33,844 nucleotides of DNA from Schleiferiaceae bacterium (GCA_022424815.1 JAKMGS010000003.1:1-33844), one strand, 5' to 3'. Counted from the stretch's first letter, positions 1 to 9,129 are shown. Numbers and translations: made by a program. Notes: generated by a model not told the origin, from the letters alone.

Positions 1-1705
1 TACCCGTAAGGAAATTGGCCCCAAGAGTATATTCAACGCCGCCATTAGAGTTCAAGATCTCTACTTCAGCACCGTTCCATCCGTCGCCCCAAGTATCCGT
101 CAACTCGATGTCGAACGTACACATTTGCGATAGAGAACACGCCAATGTTTTGAACGATACAGGACCATATCCTGGGGAGATGGTACTGTCCGAACACATT
201 TGAACGACATACACATCGTACGTCGTATTTGAGGTCAAACCGGTCAACCAAGCAGGTGAACCTGTAACTTGGACTTGGGTACCTGTTCCTTGCGTAAATC
301 CAGGAGGGCCGTATTCCAACCAAGTCGCAATTCCACTCGCGCTGTAGGTGATTTGAGCCGAGTCCATGCCCACTGTGCTCACACCGATGGCCGATGGTGG
401 CAAACATGGAGGCGCGTCCTTGATCAAGATATCTTCAATATATACCGCACTATAGGTACTAGTATCTGAAGAAACAATCGCGATGTGGTCGTCTGACATG
501 TTGTATCCGGTGCTCGAGTCGAAGTACACGGTGAATTTGGTCCAAGTACCTCCATTTGGTACTGAAAGTGTATCGATAATGTCCAAGCTCGTTAAGCTCG
601 ATGGCGAGCTCACGGTACCCACATACACGTCGTTTCCTACAGAAAAGCCCGTGTTCGCGAGCCAGATGTCCATTTGCTTCGTACCGCTGTCCAAACCGAT
701 CACGGCTGGGCTCACGAGCGCTTCGTAGGCTGCATCGTAGGAGTTGTAGAGGTAGTAGTAGTTTGAGTTGCTCAATGGAGTGATGCTCCATGTAGCATTA
801 TTGATATATCCGTATCCTGCTGCGCCCGATTCCTCTACGTAGTACCAACAAGATGGTGCGTTTGGATTGCTAAATGAGCCTGTAGAGTCATTATCGAAGC
901 CCTCGTAAATAGGCGTGCTCAATGCAGCACACAATGTCTTTACTGAATAAGGTCCGACCGTTGTGCTGTATCCGTTCCCGGCACCGCTACAATCTGTTTC
1001 TAGATAGAATTCGTACCAAGTATTCGGGCTCAAACCGGTGATGGTTGCCGTGGTATCGTACACGGTAATGGTGGTTGGAACTGCCGAAGAACCCATCACG
1101 TTATAGTCCACATTGAAGACCGTGTCATTACTTGTCCAAGTAATAGTCGCTGTAGTATCCGTCGCTGTTAAGCTGGCCAATACTGGCGCCGGACATGCTG
1201 GCGGCGTGGTAACTGTCACCGTGTAATCGTGTGTTTCACCATAGATAAAACTACTACAGCTTTCAGATGCACCGATTGTGGCAGAATAGTTTGAACGCAC
1301 ACGCAAACGGTAAGAACCCAAACTCACTGTCGATGGGATGGTAATCGATCCTACCGTCGAGCTCCACGCGTTGGTAGGGCTTGACCATAAGTGTTCCCCA
1401 CTGTCAGAGAAATCACCGTCATCGTTGAAATCCACCCACACCGCGAAGTACTGGGTCGACCAGTTCGAGGTGAATGATACCGAAGTAGGTACGGTCTGTT
1501 GGATAAATATGGTATCCGAAGTCTGTACGTTATAGTACGAAGACGAGGTACAGCCCGTAGCTGTATCTGAGAAGTTCCCGATGTATACGTCATCGATATC
1601 ATCTCCGTACGTACACCCTGTGGAATACGAAGGCGTACAGTAGGTCTGTGCTTGAACAGCAAAGCTCATAACGCCTAAGGCAATGGTTAGTAGTAGTTTT
1701 TTCAC
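1..1705 (-). CDS. Secreted GEVED / fibronectin III / choice-of-anchor-J surface protein (3' end beyond window)
   Basis: The minus frame from a GTG at 1705 is open without a stop to the window edge (568 codons seen), so the C-terminus is missing. The start MKKLLLTIALGVMSFAVQAQ is a typical signal peptide ending AQA/Q. Residues about 25-160 form a GEVED-type domain, with the hallmark VWVDFNDDGDFSDSGE at about 89-104. A fibronectin type III-like module starting CPAPVLASLTATDTTATITW covers about 171-255. A jelly-roll region of choice-of-anchor-J type (YEGFDNDSTGSF, then SCWYYVEE) covers about 260-425. A second Fn3-like module follows, and then a segment with LTDTWGDGWNGAEVEI. In Bacteroidota such proteins usually end in a type IX secretion sorting domain, which would lie outside the window. 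Role: extracellular or cell-surface, probably adhesin or enzyme scaffold (inference). No in-frame ATG lies upstream close to the GTG. Confidence 0.85.
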   Translation of the reverse strand, partial: MKKLLLTIALGVMSFAVQAQTYCTPSYSTGCTYGDDIDDVYIGNFSDTATGCTSSSYYNVQTSDTIFIQQTVPTSVSFTSNWSTQYFAVWVDFNDDGDFSDSGEHLWSSPTNAWSSTVGSITIPSTVSLGSYRLRVRSNYSATIGASESCSSFIYGETHDYTVTVTTPPACPAPVLASLTATDTTATITWTSNDTVFNVDYNVMGSSAVPTTITVYDTTATITGLSPNTWYEFYLETDCSGAGNGYSTTVGPYSVKTLCAALSTPIYEGFDNDSTGSFSNPNAPSCWYYVEESGAAGYGYINNATWSITPLSNSNYYYLYNSYDAAYEALVSPAVIGLDSGTKQMDIWLANTGFSVGNDVYVGTVSSPSSLTSLDIIDTLSVPNGGTWTKFTVYFDSSTGYNMSDDHIAIVSSDTSTYSAVYIEDILIKDAPPCLPPSAIGVSTVGMDSAQITYSASGIATWLEYGPPGFTQGTGTQVQVTGSPAWLTGLTSNTTYDVYVVQMCSDSTISPGYGPVSFKTLACSLSQMCTFDIELTDTWGDGWNGAEVEILNSNGGVEYTLGANFLTG

Positions 1706-1856
1706 GGCGTGAAATTTTTGAATAATATGGAAAGGTAAGAATAATTGGTCCTATGATACATTGCAATGTTGCCCAAAGAGTGAGCGTAGAGAAATTATTG
1801 AGGAAAGGAGGGGCCAATTGAGCGAAAAACCACTTTTAATCGCGATTTTTGAAACC

Positions 1857-2936
1857 ATGCGACATCAACTATCCTTCTTCACCGCACTCTTGCTCGTAGG
1901 TTGCGCAGTCCAGAGCCAGCCCCAGGGAGGACCGCGTGATGAAAACCCACCTACTATCGTCGCTCAAAGTCCAGCCATGGGTACCTTGAATTGGTCCGGA
2001 AACACCGCCGAAGTCTCTTTTGACGAGTATATTCAGGCGAAAAACCTACGTACTGCAATCACCACAACCCCAGCACTGGAAGGTATTGAAGCCAAAATCA
2101 AAGGCAAAAGTCTAAGCATTGAATGGGATACTCAAGAGTTATTACCAAATACCACCTATCGTATAGCACTTGGAGATGCCGTTGGCGATTTAAATGAAAA
2201 CAACTTATACCAAAACCTAGAATTAGTCTGGAGTACCGGTAGCTATATAGATAGCCTTTCACTCCATGGGAGTACTATACCCGAAAAAAAAGCACCGTTC
2301 GACAAACTGAAAATATGGCTTGTTCCCTCAGGAGTGGACACCGTAACCACCGCAATCTTTAGCACGGTCCCCGGTAAAAGTGGAGAATTCAAGTTCTCTT
2401 ACTTACCACATGGAACCTTTGACGTTTTAGTCTTTGAAGATTTAAATTTTAATAATCGCTGGGAACCCGAATCAGAACCGTTTGGAATAAGCAAAAATCA
2501 CAACACAGAACTGGATTCATTACCCGTAAACGTTCCCTTCTACAACGGTTTTTTTGAACTTCCTGAAGATCCTTCAACATCATTAATGGACTCCATAGCC
2601 GTAATACTAGATACTGCAAAAGCTGAAAATACGGGTCATTTAACATTATTGATTCCACCAGTGGATCAAACAACATTTGGCTGGCTTATCCATGAGAGCG
2701 GGTTTCAAAAGAAGTTCATCTTCACCACATATCGTCAAAACGATACCTCGTACCTAGATCTGGGAAACCAATTGCCCGGTAATTATGTTTTTCGTGGCTT
2801 CATAGATTCAAACTCGGATTCAACCTGGACCCCGGCATCCTGGTATGAAGGTCGTGAGAGTGAGTTTATTTTAACAGATCAGAACTTCGAACTCAAAGCG
2901 AACTGGGACCTTGAGCAAACCTTGATTTTAAAATAA
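1857..2936 (+). CDS. Ig-like (Big_5-type) domain lipoprotein
   Basis: 359 residues from the ATG at 1857. An in-frame ATG at 1761 would add a non-signal-like 32-residue extension, so the downstream start is preferred. The N-terminus MRHQLSFFTALLLVGC is a lipoprotein signal with lipobox LVGC (Cys16). It is followed by QGGPRDENPPTI, the GGPxDxxPP motif typical of a widespread Bacteroidota lipoprotein family whose first domain is a bacterial Ig-like fold (about residues 30-130, including EVSFDEYIQAKNL). The rest is beta-rich, with FEDLNFNNRWEPESEPFG and a second similar block FRGFIDSNSDSTWTPASW, suggesting two prealbumin-like sandwich modules. It is probably anchored in the outer membrane or on the surface. 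Molecular function is not known. It is convergent with the SCO gene, and no clear hairpin is seen in the 48 bp between them. Confidence 0.8.
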   Translation: MRHQLSFFTALLLVGCAVQSQPQGGPRDENPPTIVAQSPAMGTLNWSGNTAEVSFDEYIQAKNLRTAITTTPALEGIEAKIKGKSLSIEWDTQELLPNTTYRIALGDAVGDLNENNLYQNLELVWSTGSYIDSLSLHGSTIPEKKAPFDKLKIWLVPSGVDTVTTAIFSTVPGKSGEFKFSYLPHGTFDVLVFEDLNFNNRWEPESEPFGISKNHNTELDSLPVNVPFYNGFFELPEDPSTSLMDSIAVILDTAKAENTGHLTLLIPPVDQTTFGWLIHESGFQKKFIFTTYRQNDTSYLDLGNQLPGNYVFRGFIDSNSDSTWTPASWYEGRESEFILTDQNFELKANWDLEQTLILK

Positions 2937-2984
2937 TTGCCACTGCACCTACCTAAACAACGAGGTCAACAAGCAGCCGGTCTT

Positions 2985-3659
2985 TTAATCATTCAGCAAG
3001 CTCGCAATATCCTTGATCAATAGGTCCATTTGGGCATCGTTCGTGCCGTCGTAGAACCCGCGAATGCGCTTTTTCTTGTCGACTAATACAACGTTTTCTG
3101 TGTGAATGAAATCGTGTTCGTCAAAGCTTGTACCCGGTTCCATCACTGCGAAATATTGACGGCGCGCCATGCGGTAGAGCTCCTCTTTTTCACCGGTCAA
3201 CAAATGCCACTTGCCCTGAATGGCACCCATGCGTTGGCCGTATTCGTACATCACCTCCACCGTATCAATCTCGGGCATCACAGTATGACTGACCAAATTC
3301 ACTCTAGGCTCATCTCTGTAGGCGTCTTGAATGCGCTGGAAGTTCTGTCCCATTGCAATACAAATAGTCGGACAGGTCGTGAAGAAAAAGTCCGCCACAT
3401 ATACTTTATCGCGCAACAAGGAAGAATCCACCTCATTGCCCCACTGGTCCAGTAGATGAAAGTTTCCAATGCGGTGACCGCGACCCACACGCTCCAAATC
3501 GTCGTCTACAACGGCAGGATTCAAATCCACTGGATTATAGATCGGCAAGACTCGCTTGGGCTTGAGCTTTTGAAAGGACGCATAGGTTCCTACTACAAAC
3601 ACACTCAATAGCGCAATGATTTTAATCCATTCTGAAGTTTTGAGGCGTATCTTTATCAT
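2985..3659 (-). CDS. SCO1/SenC family thioredoxin-fold protein
   Basis: 224 residues from the ATG at 3659. A longer reading to 3698 adds 13 unlikely residues before MIKIRLK. A single N-terminal membrane anchor (about 11-27, IKIIALLSVFVVG) precedes a periplasmic thioredoxin-like domain. The copper/redox motif CPTIC is Cys96-x3-Cys100, and the conserved distal His is H186 in DFIHTENVVLVD. Length and motifs match SCO family proteins, which deliver copper to the CuA site of cytochrome oxidase or act as thiol reductants. The divergent neighbour is a cytochrome c lipoprotein, which fits a respiratory role. A perfect TACTTTTG -7 box ends only 5 bases before the ATG, so the mRNA may be nearly leaderless. 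Confidence 0.88.
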   Translation of the reverse strand: MIKIRLKTSEWIKIIALLSVFVVGTYASFQKLKPKRVLPIYNPVDLNPAVVDDDLERVGRGHRIGNFHLLDQWGNEVDSSLLRDKVYVADFFFTTCPTICIAMGQNFQRIQDAYRDEPRVNLVSHTVMPEIDTVEVMYEYGQRMGAIQGKWHLLTGEKEELYRMARRQYFAVMEPGTSFDEHDFIHTENVVLVDKKKRIRGFYDGTNDAQMDLLIKDIASLLND

Positions 3660-3664
3660 GATTT

Positions 3665-3672
3665 CAAAAGTA
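3665..3672 (-). promoter_or_regulatory. -7 box TACTTTTG of the SCO gene
   Basis: It is a perfect match to the Bacteroidota TAnnTTTG element, read on the minus strand. It lies 5 bases before the ATG, and no good TTG -33 element is seen. It sits inside the 22-bp gap that separates the two divergent start codons. Confidence 0.5.
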
Positions 3673-3681
3673 CAACGAGTG

Positions 3682-4074
3682 ATGAAGCTACGCCCCACCT
3701 TTTATCATGCATTTTTCATTATTGTCTTCGCAGCACTTATAGCCTCTTGTGGAGGCAGTGAGGAGCCCATACAATTGACTATACCAGAATCAACACCTGT
3801 GGCTAAAAAGGGTTCGGATATTCCTGAAGAGGTCAAAAAGCTATTGACCATGCATACCTGTTTAGGTTGTCATAAAATGGATAAAAAACTCATTGGACCC
3901 ACATTTAAAGACATCGCTGCACGAGGTTATACTGCGGAAGAAATGGTTCAATTAATGCAGGTGCCACAACCCGAAAATTGGCCAGATTATCCACCTATGG
4001 CCTCCATGTCCTTTGTGGCAAAAGGAGATTTGTTGGCCATCGCCGAGTGGATCACTGAAATTCCTGTGGAATAA
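3682..4074 (+). CDS. Small cytochrome c lipoprotein
   Basis: 130 residues from the ATG at 3682. This start gives a clean lipoprotein signal, MKLRPTFYHAFFIIVFAALIASC, with lipobox IASC (Cys23). An ATG at 3658 is also in frame and overlaps the divergent SCO start, but would lengthen the n-region. One haem site is seen, CLGCH at Cys60/Cys63/His64. A likely axial Met lies in the YPPMASM stretch (Met106), as in class I cytochromes c. The protein is probably periplasmic and lipid-anchored, carrying electrons in respiration. Its stop codon directly abuts the TTG start of the ABC-F gene, so the two are probably translationally coupled. Confidence 0.85.
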   Translation: MKLRPTFYHAFFIIVFAALIASCGGSEEPIQLTIPESTPVAKKGSDIPEEVKKLLTMHTCLGCHKMDKKLIGPTFKDIAARGYTAEEMVQLMQVPQPENWPDYPPMASMSFVAKGDLLAIAEWITEIPVE

Positions 4075-5949
4075 TTGGACATTAAAAACCTTCTTTCCGT
4101 TCACCAGCTCAGTAAATCCTATGGGATTAAAACGCTGTTTACCGACCTGACTTTCGGGATTTCGGAAGGGGAGAAAATTGCCATTGTCGCCAAGAACGGC
4201 TCCGGAAAAAGTACGCTGATGCGCACCTTGATGGACCCTGCCATCGCAGATTCCGGCACCATCAGTTACCGCAAAGGCATCAAGCTGCGCTACCTCGAAC
4301 AACATCCGGAATTTGCCCCAGGTCAAACCGTCCGAGATGTGCTCTACCAAAGTGAACACCCCGGTCTTGAAGCGCTACGACAGTACGAAAGTATTGTCGC
4401 CGAAGGCGGAGATGCCCATGCCATGCAACTGGCCTTAGATAAGGTCGAGGCAACAGGTGGCTGGGCCATTGAAGGACGCATTCAAGAGATGCACGGCAAG
4501 ATGAACCTCCCAGCCATGGACCGCATCATCGACAAGTTCTCCGGCGGTGAAATCAAGAGATTGGCCATGGCGCAACTCTTCATCGAAGAGCCCGACCTTA
4601 TTTTGATGGACGAGCCCACCAACCACTTGGACCTAGACATCATCGAATGGCTGGAAGAATACCTGATCGGCTACAAGGGCGCGCTATTAATGATCACGCA
4701 CGACCGCTATTTTCTCGAACGGGTGTGTGGGACCATATACGAATTGGACCATCATACCTTCTTCAAATACGACGGGAACTACAGCTATTTCCTAGAACAA
4801 AAGGAATTGCGTGAAGCGAATGAAGCGGCCAATTTGCACAAGGCGAAGCAACTCTTCAAAAAAGAACTTGACTGGATGCGCCGAACGCCAAGTGCCCGCA
4901 CAGGAAAGGCCAAGGACCGCATTGACCGCTTCGGCGAAGTCAAAAAAATCGCCAAGCAACGCGTGGACGACCGCGAAGTCAGCCTGGCCATCAACAGCCA
5001 GCGTCTCGGAGGTAAAATCCTCGAGTTGCACAAAGTAGGCAAGAGCTTTCCAGATAAGCTCCTCATTGAATCCTTCGACTACACCTTCAAAAAAGGCGAG
5101 CGCGTCGGAATCGTAGGCCCCAACGGTAGCGGAAAGTCTACCCTCCTGAAAATGATCCTGGGCGAAGAAAGCCCCTCCAAGGGAAAAATCATCACCGGTG
5201 ATACCGTCATCTTTGGCCACTACAGCCAAGGCGGCATTGCCGACAAAGACCACCTGAAAGTCATCGAAGTCGTCCAAGAAATAGGCGAGTACATCACCTT
5301 GAATAAGGGTCAAAAGCTCACCGCTTCCCAATTATGTGAACGCTTCCTCTTCGACGGCAACCAGCAGTACAGCTACACCTCCACGCTAAGCGGCGGGGAA
5401 AAGCGTCGACTCTACCTGCTCACCATCTTGATGAAGAATCCGAACTTCCTCATTCTCGATGAGCCCACCAATGACCTAGACATCCTCACTCTTCAAGCCC
5501 TCGAGGAATTTCTCGATGACTTCCCCGGGTGTTTGCTCGTGGTCAGCCACGACCGCTATTTCCTAGACAAGCTCTGTGACCACCTCTTCGTCTTTGAAGG
5601 GGGCGGCCGCATCAAGGACTTCAATGGGCATTATTACGAGTGGCGCGAGGAGCAAAAACGCATCGACGCGATCAAAACGGCCGCCCCTAAACCCGTGGTG
5701 GAAGAAGCACCGAAGAAGGAGAAGCCTAAGACCAAAATGGGGTACATGGAAAAGCGCGAGTGGGACGCGCTGCCTGGAGAAATTGAAGCTTTAGAAGCAC
5801 GTCGAGATACCTTGAACGCAGTCTTTGAAAGCACAGAGCAGGACCCGGAAGAGGTCGCCAAAGCTGCCGCTGAGATTCAGGAGGTGCTCGATACGTTGGA
5901 CGAAAAAGAAATGCGCTGGCTGGAATTGTCAGAATTAGACTACGAATAA
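4075..5949 (+). CDS. ABC-F family ATPase (Uup-like), TTG start
   Basis: 624 residues. Two ABC ATPase domains sit in one chain without membrane segments. First domain: Walker A with NGSGKST at about 41-47, signature FSGGE at 155-159, then LILMDEPTNHLD. Second domain: Walker A GPNGSGKST at about 349, signature LSGGE at about 438, then LILDEPTNDLD. Residues about 540-624 are a charged, probably coiled-coil tail (LEARRDTLNAVFESTEQ) as in Uup. The start must be the TTG at 4075, immediately after the previous stop. The next ATG falls after Walker A and would destroy the domain. ABC-F proteins act on ribosomes or nucleic acids rather than in transport. Uup-like function (ribosome or transposon-excision related) is inferred from the tail. 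Confidence 0.9.
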   Translation: MDIKNLLSVHQLSKSYGIKTLFTDLTFGISEGEKIAIVAKNGSGKSTLMRTLMDPAIADSGTISYRKGIKLRYLEQHPEFAPGQTVRDVLYQSEHPGLEALRQYESIVAEGGDAHAMQLALDKVEATGGWAIEGRIQEMHGKMNLPAMDRIIDKFSGGEIKRLAMAQLFIEEPDLILMDEPTNHLDLDIIEWLEEYLIGYKGALLMITHDRYFLERVCGTIYELDHHTFFKYDGNYSYFLEQKELREANEAANLHKAKQLFKKELDWMRRTPSARTGKAKDRIDRFGEVKKIAKQRVDDREVSLAINSQRLGGKILELHKVGKSFPDKLLIESFDYTFKKGERVGIVGPNGSGKSTLLKMILGEESPSKGKIITGDTVIFGHYSQGGIADKDHLKVIEVVQEIGEYITLNKGQKLTASQLCERFLFDGNQQYSYTSTLSGGEKRRLYLLTILMKNPNFLILDEPTNDLDILTLQALEEFLDDFPGCLLVVSHDRYFLDKLCDHLFVFEGGGRIKDFNGHYYEWREEQKRIDAIKTAAPKPVVEEAPKKEKPKTKMGYMEKREWDALPGEIEALEARRDTLNAVFESTEQDPEEVAKAAAEIQEVLDTLDEKEMRWLELSELDYE

Positions 5950-5976
5950 CTAAATTTAAAACCTAAGACCATCACA

Positions 5977-6669
5977 GTGAGCAATCCGCAACCCATTCTC
6001 AAGCTTCGTGGCATCACCCGAGATTTTAAATTAGGATCCCAGACCGTCCATGTCCTCAAAGGCATCGATTTGGACATCTTCAAAAACTCCTACGTAGCCT
6101 TGATGGGACCTTCCGGGTCGGGAAAATCTACCTTGATGAACTTATTGGGCTGCTTAGACACCCCCACGGCAGGTTCTTATGAACTCAACGGCAACGATGT
6201 GAGTGTGATGGGCGACAACGAATTGGCCGAAATCCGCAATCACGAGATCGGCTTCGTGTTCCAAACCTTTAACCTTTTACCCCGCTCTACCGCACTTGAA
6301 AACGTGGCCCTTCCACTGGTCTATGCCGGACTGGGCAAAGAAGAGCGGGAGGCACGTGCCGCGGAAGTCTTGACCCAGGTAGGGCTTGCCGATCGCATGG
6401 ACCACCGTCCGAACCAGCTCTCCGGAGGGCAACGTCAACGCGTGGCTGTGGCCAGAGCATTGGTCAATAATCCCGCCTTGATCCTCGCCGATGAGCCAAC
6501 GGGAAACCTAGATTCTAAGACCTCTATCGAAATCATGAAACTCTTCGATGATATCCAAGCGGCCGGAAATACCGTCGTGCTCGTGACTCACGAAGAAGAT
6601 ATTGCACAGTACGCCAAGCGTGTCATCCGTCTGGTCGACGGCCAAATAGATTCAGATATTTCAAAATAA
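5977..6669 (+). CDS. ABC transporter ATP-binding protein (LolD/MacB type), GTG start
   Basis: 230 residues, a single ABC domain. Walker A is GPSGSGKST (44-52), the Q-loop region FVFQTFNLLPRSTALENV is typical of MacB/LolD ATPases, the signature LSGGQ is at 148-152, and Walker B is LILADEPTGNLDS, with the H-loop in LVTHEE. These features define the mechanotransmission (MacB/LolD) subfamily, whose permease partners are FtsX-like. No FtsX-like permease is in this window, so the partner is elsewhere. The start is GTG, 27 bp after the ABC-F gene. No in-frame ATG fits the conserved N-terminus. It lies in the same plus-strand run as the S9 peptidase, 6 bp away. Confidence 0.9.
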   Translation: MSNPQPILKLRGITRDFKLGSQTVHVLKGIDLDIFKNSYVALMGPSGSGKSTLMNLLGCLDTPTAGSYELNGNDVSVMGDNELAEIRNHEIGFVFQTFNLLPRSTALENVALPLVYAGLGKEEREARAAEVLTQVGLADRMDHRPNQLSGGQRQRVAVARALVNNPALILADEPTGNLDSKTSIEIMKLFDDIQAAGNTVVLVTHEEDIAQYAKRVIRLVDGQIDSDISK

Positions 6670-6675
6670 ACCCAA

Positions 6676-8814
6676 ATGAAAAAGTTCACCTTCCTTTTTG
6701 CCCTCGTCCTCTTCGGGTTTTCGAGCTTCGGACAGCACACCTTAACCTTGGAAGATGCCGTCCTAAATGGACGTAAGTATTACCCGCAAGGGCTGATCAT
6801 GCCGCAATGGGTGCCGGGTACAGACGCCTATTCGCATTTGATCGACGGCTACCAAACCATGGCCATCATAGATGCCAAATCTGGAGAAGAAAGCGGCCGT
6901 ATTACTGCCGGACAGATTAATGATGCCTTGACCGCAACCAATCAAGAAGTAAGCCTAAGAGGCACTTGGATGCTCGAGTGGCAGGACGACCATACGGTAA
7001 GATTCACGGAAGGAGGCACCTTGTACTCGTACGACATGAACACGAGCGAGATCACTGCACATTTTACCATGGCAGAAGGCAATGCAAACGTGCACCTCAG
7101 CACCTATGGAAACGCCGCCTACACGGTGGGTAATAATGTGTTTGTGAGTTGGAGTGAAGACGGTTCTACGGTCCAAGTGACCAAGCATGAAAACCCAAAC
7201 ATCGTCAGTGGACAGGCCGTTGCGCGCAGCGAATTTGGAATCACCGAAGGGCTGTTCTGGAATCCAAAAGGAGATGCCATCGCGTTCTATGAAAAGGATG
7301 AAAGTGCGGTGACCAACTACCCCCTCTTAGACATCACCTCTACACCCGGATCCCTCAAAGAGATCAAATATCCAATGGCCGGTCAGGGATCGGAATATGC
7401 CAAAGTGGGCGTGTACCGCAAGGGCAGCAAAAAGCCAATCTACCTCGATACCGACGGGGTGGAGCACGATCAATATTTGACCAACCTCAGCTGGTCTCCC
7501 GACGGCAAGACAATTCTTTTGGCCATCGTTAATCGTGCCCAAAACCACTATGATGTGGTGGCCTTTAACGCCAAAAACGGAAAGCGAAAAGAAACAATAT
7601 TGAGCGTGAGCAATGATAAATGGGCCGAGCCTGAACATGCCGCCTATTGGGTGGGCGCTGATGATTTTGTTTGGTTAAGCGAACGCGACGGTTTCATGAA
7701 CCTTTATCTGTACAACACTAAGGGCGTCATGGTGCGTCAATTGACCGATAATGATTTTGTGGCTACAGGCATTCTGGGCCAGGACAAGAGCGGAGACCTC
7801 CTCTTCACGGCGACGGGCGATGACCCGCGGGAATCTCACCTGTTCAGCGTGAGCCTGAAGGGCAAACAGATCCAATTAACCAAGGCAGCCGGCTACCACA
7901 GTCCTACCGTACAAGAGGGCGGCCATTACTTTATCGACAGCTACAGCAGCGTGGACGTACCTGCCAAAGACGTGTTGATGACCACCGGTGGAAAAGAGGA
8001 GCGCACCCTCGCCGAGGCGGCCGACCCGTTTGAAGGTACCAACATTCGCAAGCCAGAAATGGGCAACATCACCGGTCCCGACGGTTCTACCTTGTACACC
8101 CGTACCTACTTGCCGTACGATTTTGACGGTTCGAAAAAATACCCCGTGCTCGTCTATGTGTACGGCGGAACACATGCCCAAATGGTGACCAACAGATGGA
8201 ACGGCGGCGGGCCGTTTTGGATGAACGAATTTGCCAACCGAGGATACATCGTATTTACATTGGACAACCGCGGTTCAGCACATCGTGGGACCCATTTCGA
8301 GCAGCAGATCCACAGACAATTGGGCACTGTTGAAATGGAGGACCAATTAGCCGGTGTCGCCTACCTCAAATCGCTGCCCTATGTCGACGGGGACCGTATG
8401 GCCGTGCACGGATGGAGCTATGGTGGATTCATGACAACCTCCCTCATGCTTCGCCAACCGGGCACCTTCAAAGCGGGTGTGGCCGGTGGCCCTGTTACCG
8501 ATTGGAAATACTATGAAATCATGTACGGCGAGCGCTACATGGACCGTCCCGAAGAAAACGAAGGCGGCTATGCAGAAAACCGCTTGCACAACTACGTGAG
8601 CAACCTCCAAGGCGACCTCCTACTCATTCACGGCACCGTGGACGATGTCGTAGTCATGCAGCACAACCTCAGTCTCGTAAAATCCTTCATCGATGCGGGG
8701 GTACAAATGGATTTCTTCCCATACCCTATGCACCCACACAATGTGCGTGGCAAGGACAGGTTGCACCTGATGACTAAGGTGTTAAACTACGTTGAGGAGA
8801 GTTTGGAGGAGTAG
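6676..8814 (+). CDS. S9 family prolyl oligopeptidase / DPP IV-like peptidase
   Basis: 712 residues with signal peptide MKKFTFLFALVLFGFSSFGQ. Residues about 60-450 form the DPP IV-type beta-propeller (SEFGITEGLFWNPKGDAIAF is a family hallmark). The C-terminal alpha/beta hydrolase carries nucleophile Ser581 in GWSYGG, Asp656 in HGTVDD and His688 in HPHNVRGKDR. The protein is probably periplasmic or exported and cleaves dipeptides, classically after Pro or Ala, from peptide N-termini. The position corresponding to the peptide-binding Asn of classical DPP IV (DDN) is Val here (DDVV), so substrate preference may differ. The gene is in the plus-strand run behind the two ABC ATPases. An S46 peptidase lies nearby on the other strand, suggesting investment in peptide use. 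Confidence 0.9.
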   Translation: MKKFTFLFALVLFGFSSFGQHTLTLEDAVLNGRKYYPQGLIMPQWVPGTDAYSHLIDGYQTMAIIDAKSGEESGRITAGQINDALTATNQEVSLRGTWMLEWQDDHTVRFTEGGTLYSYDMNTSEITAHFTMAEGNANVHLSTYGNAAYTVGNNVFVSWSEDGSTVQVTKHENPNIVSGQAVARSEFGITEGLFWNPKGDAIAFYEKDESAVTNYPLLDITSTPGSLKEIKYPMAGQGSEYAKVGVYRKGSKKPIYLDTDGVEHDQYLTNLSWSPDGKTILLAIVNRAQNHYDVVAFNAKNGKRKETILSVSNDKWAEPEHAAYWVGADDFVWLSERDGFMNLYLYNTKGVMVRQLTDNDFVATGILGQDKSGDLLFTATGDDPRESHLFSVSLKGKQIQLTKAAGYHSPTVQEGGHYFIDSYSSVDVPAKDVLMTTGGKEERTLAEAADPFEGTNIRKPEMGNITGPDGSTLYTRTYLPYDFDGSKKYPVLVYVYGGTHAQMVTNRWNGGGPFWMNEFANRGYIVFTLDNRGSAHRGTHFEQQIHRQLGTVEMEDQLAGVAYLKSLPYVDGDRMAVHGWSYGGFMTTSLMLRQPGTFKAGVAGGPVTDWKYYEIMYGERYMDRPEENEGGYAENRLHNYVSNLQGDLLLIHGTVDDVVVMQHNLSLVKSFIDAGVQMDFFPYPMHPHNVRGKDRLHLMTKVLNYVEESLEE

Positions 8815-8820
8815 GGATTG

Positions 8821-9129
8821 ATGGATAGAATCATCAAATTCCTTCCTTGGTTGAACGTTGGAATGAACGTGATCGCGTTCTTCCCCTTCACCTTGCACAT
8901 TATCATCACCGATGGCGGTGCATTCGGGTTCGGCTATTTGGCCTTGCCGTTTACGGTCTTTATGAATGTAGGAGGGGTTTTGGCAATGTTTCAAATCGTT
9001 CGAAAATCTAACCGACGATCTTATGCCATCATCAATGGCATTTTCGGGGTAGCAGGAATGCTTTTACTTTTCCTGGTATTGGCAGAATGGTGGACCGCAG
9101 TTTTGGAGAAGGTCAGTACGATGGGGTAA
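8821..9129 (+). CDS. Small membrane protein, hypothetical
   Basis: 102 residues from the ATG at 8821. A TTG three bases earlier, just after the upstream stop, is an alternative. Three hydrophobic segments are seen: about 7-28 (WLNVGMNVIAFFPFTLHIII), about 34-58 (FGYLALPFTVFMNVGGVLAMF), and about 72-92 (IINGIFGVAGMLLLFLVLAEW). Short basic loops, including VRKSNRR, lie between them. I do not recognise the family. It follows the S9 peptidase by 6 bp and is probably cotranscribed. It ends 2 bp from the convergent Kazal lipoprotein gene. Confidence 0.65.
   Translation: MDRIIKFLPWLNVGMNVIAFFPFTLHIIITDGGAFGFGYLALPFTVFMNVGGVLAMFQIVRKSNRRSYAIINGIFGVAGMLLLFLVLAEWWTAVLEKVSTMG

Noticed and set aside
1..1705. 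Several plus- and minus-strand ORFs of 60-113 residues over the adhesin gene
   Set aside because: The minus frame from 1705 is open throughout and carries recognisable domains, so the others are shadows.
4792..5331. 179-residue minus-strand ORF inside the ABC-F gene
   Set aside because: It is antisense to the linker and second ATPase domain. No start signal or family likeness is seen.
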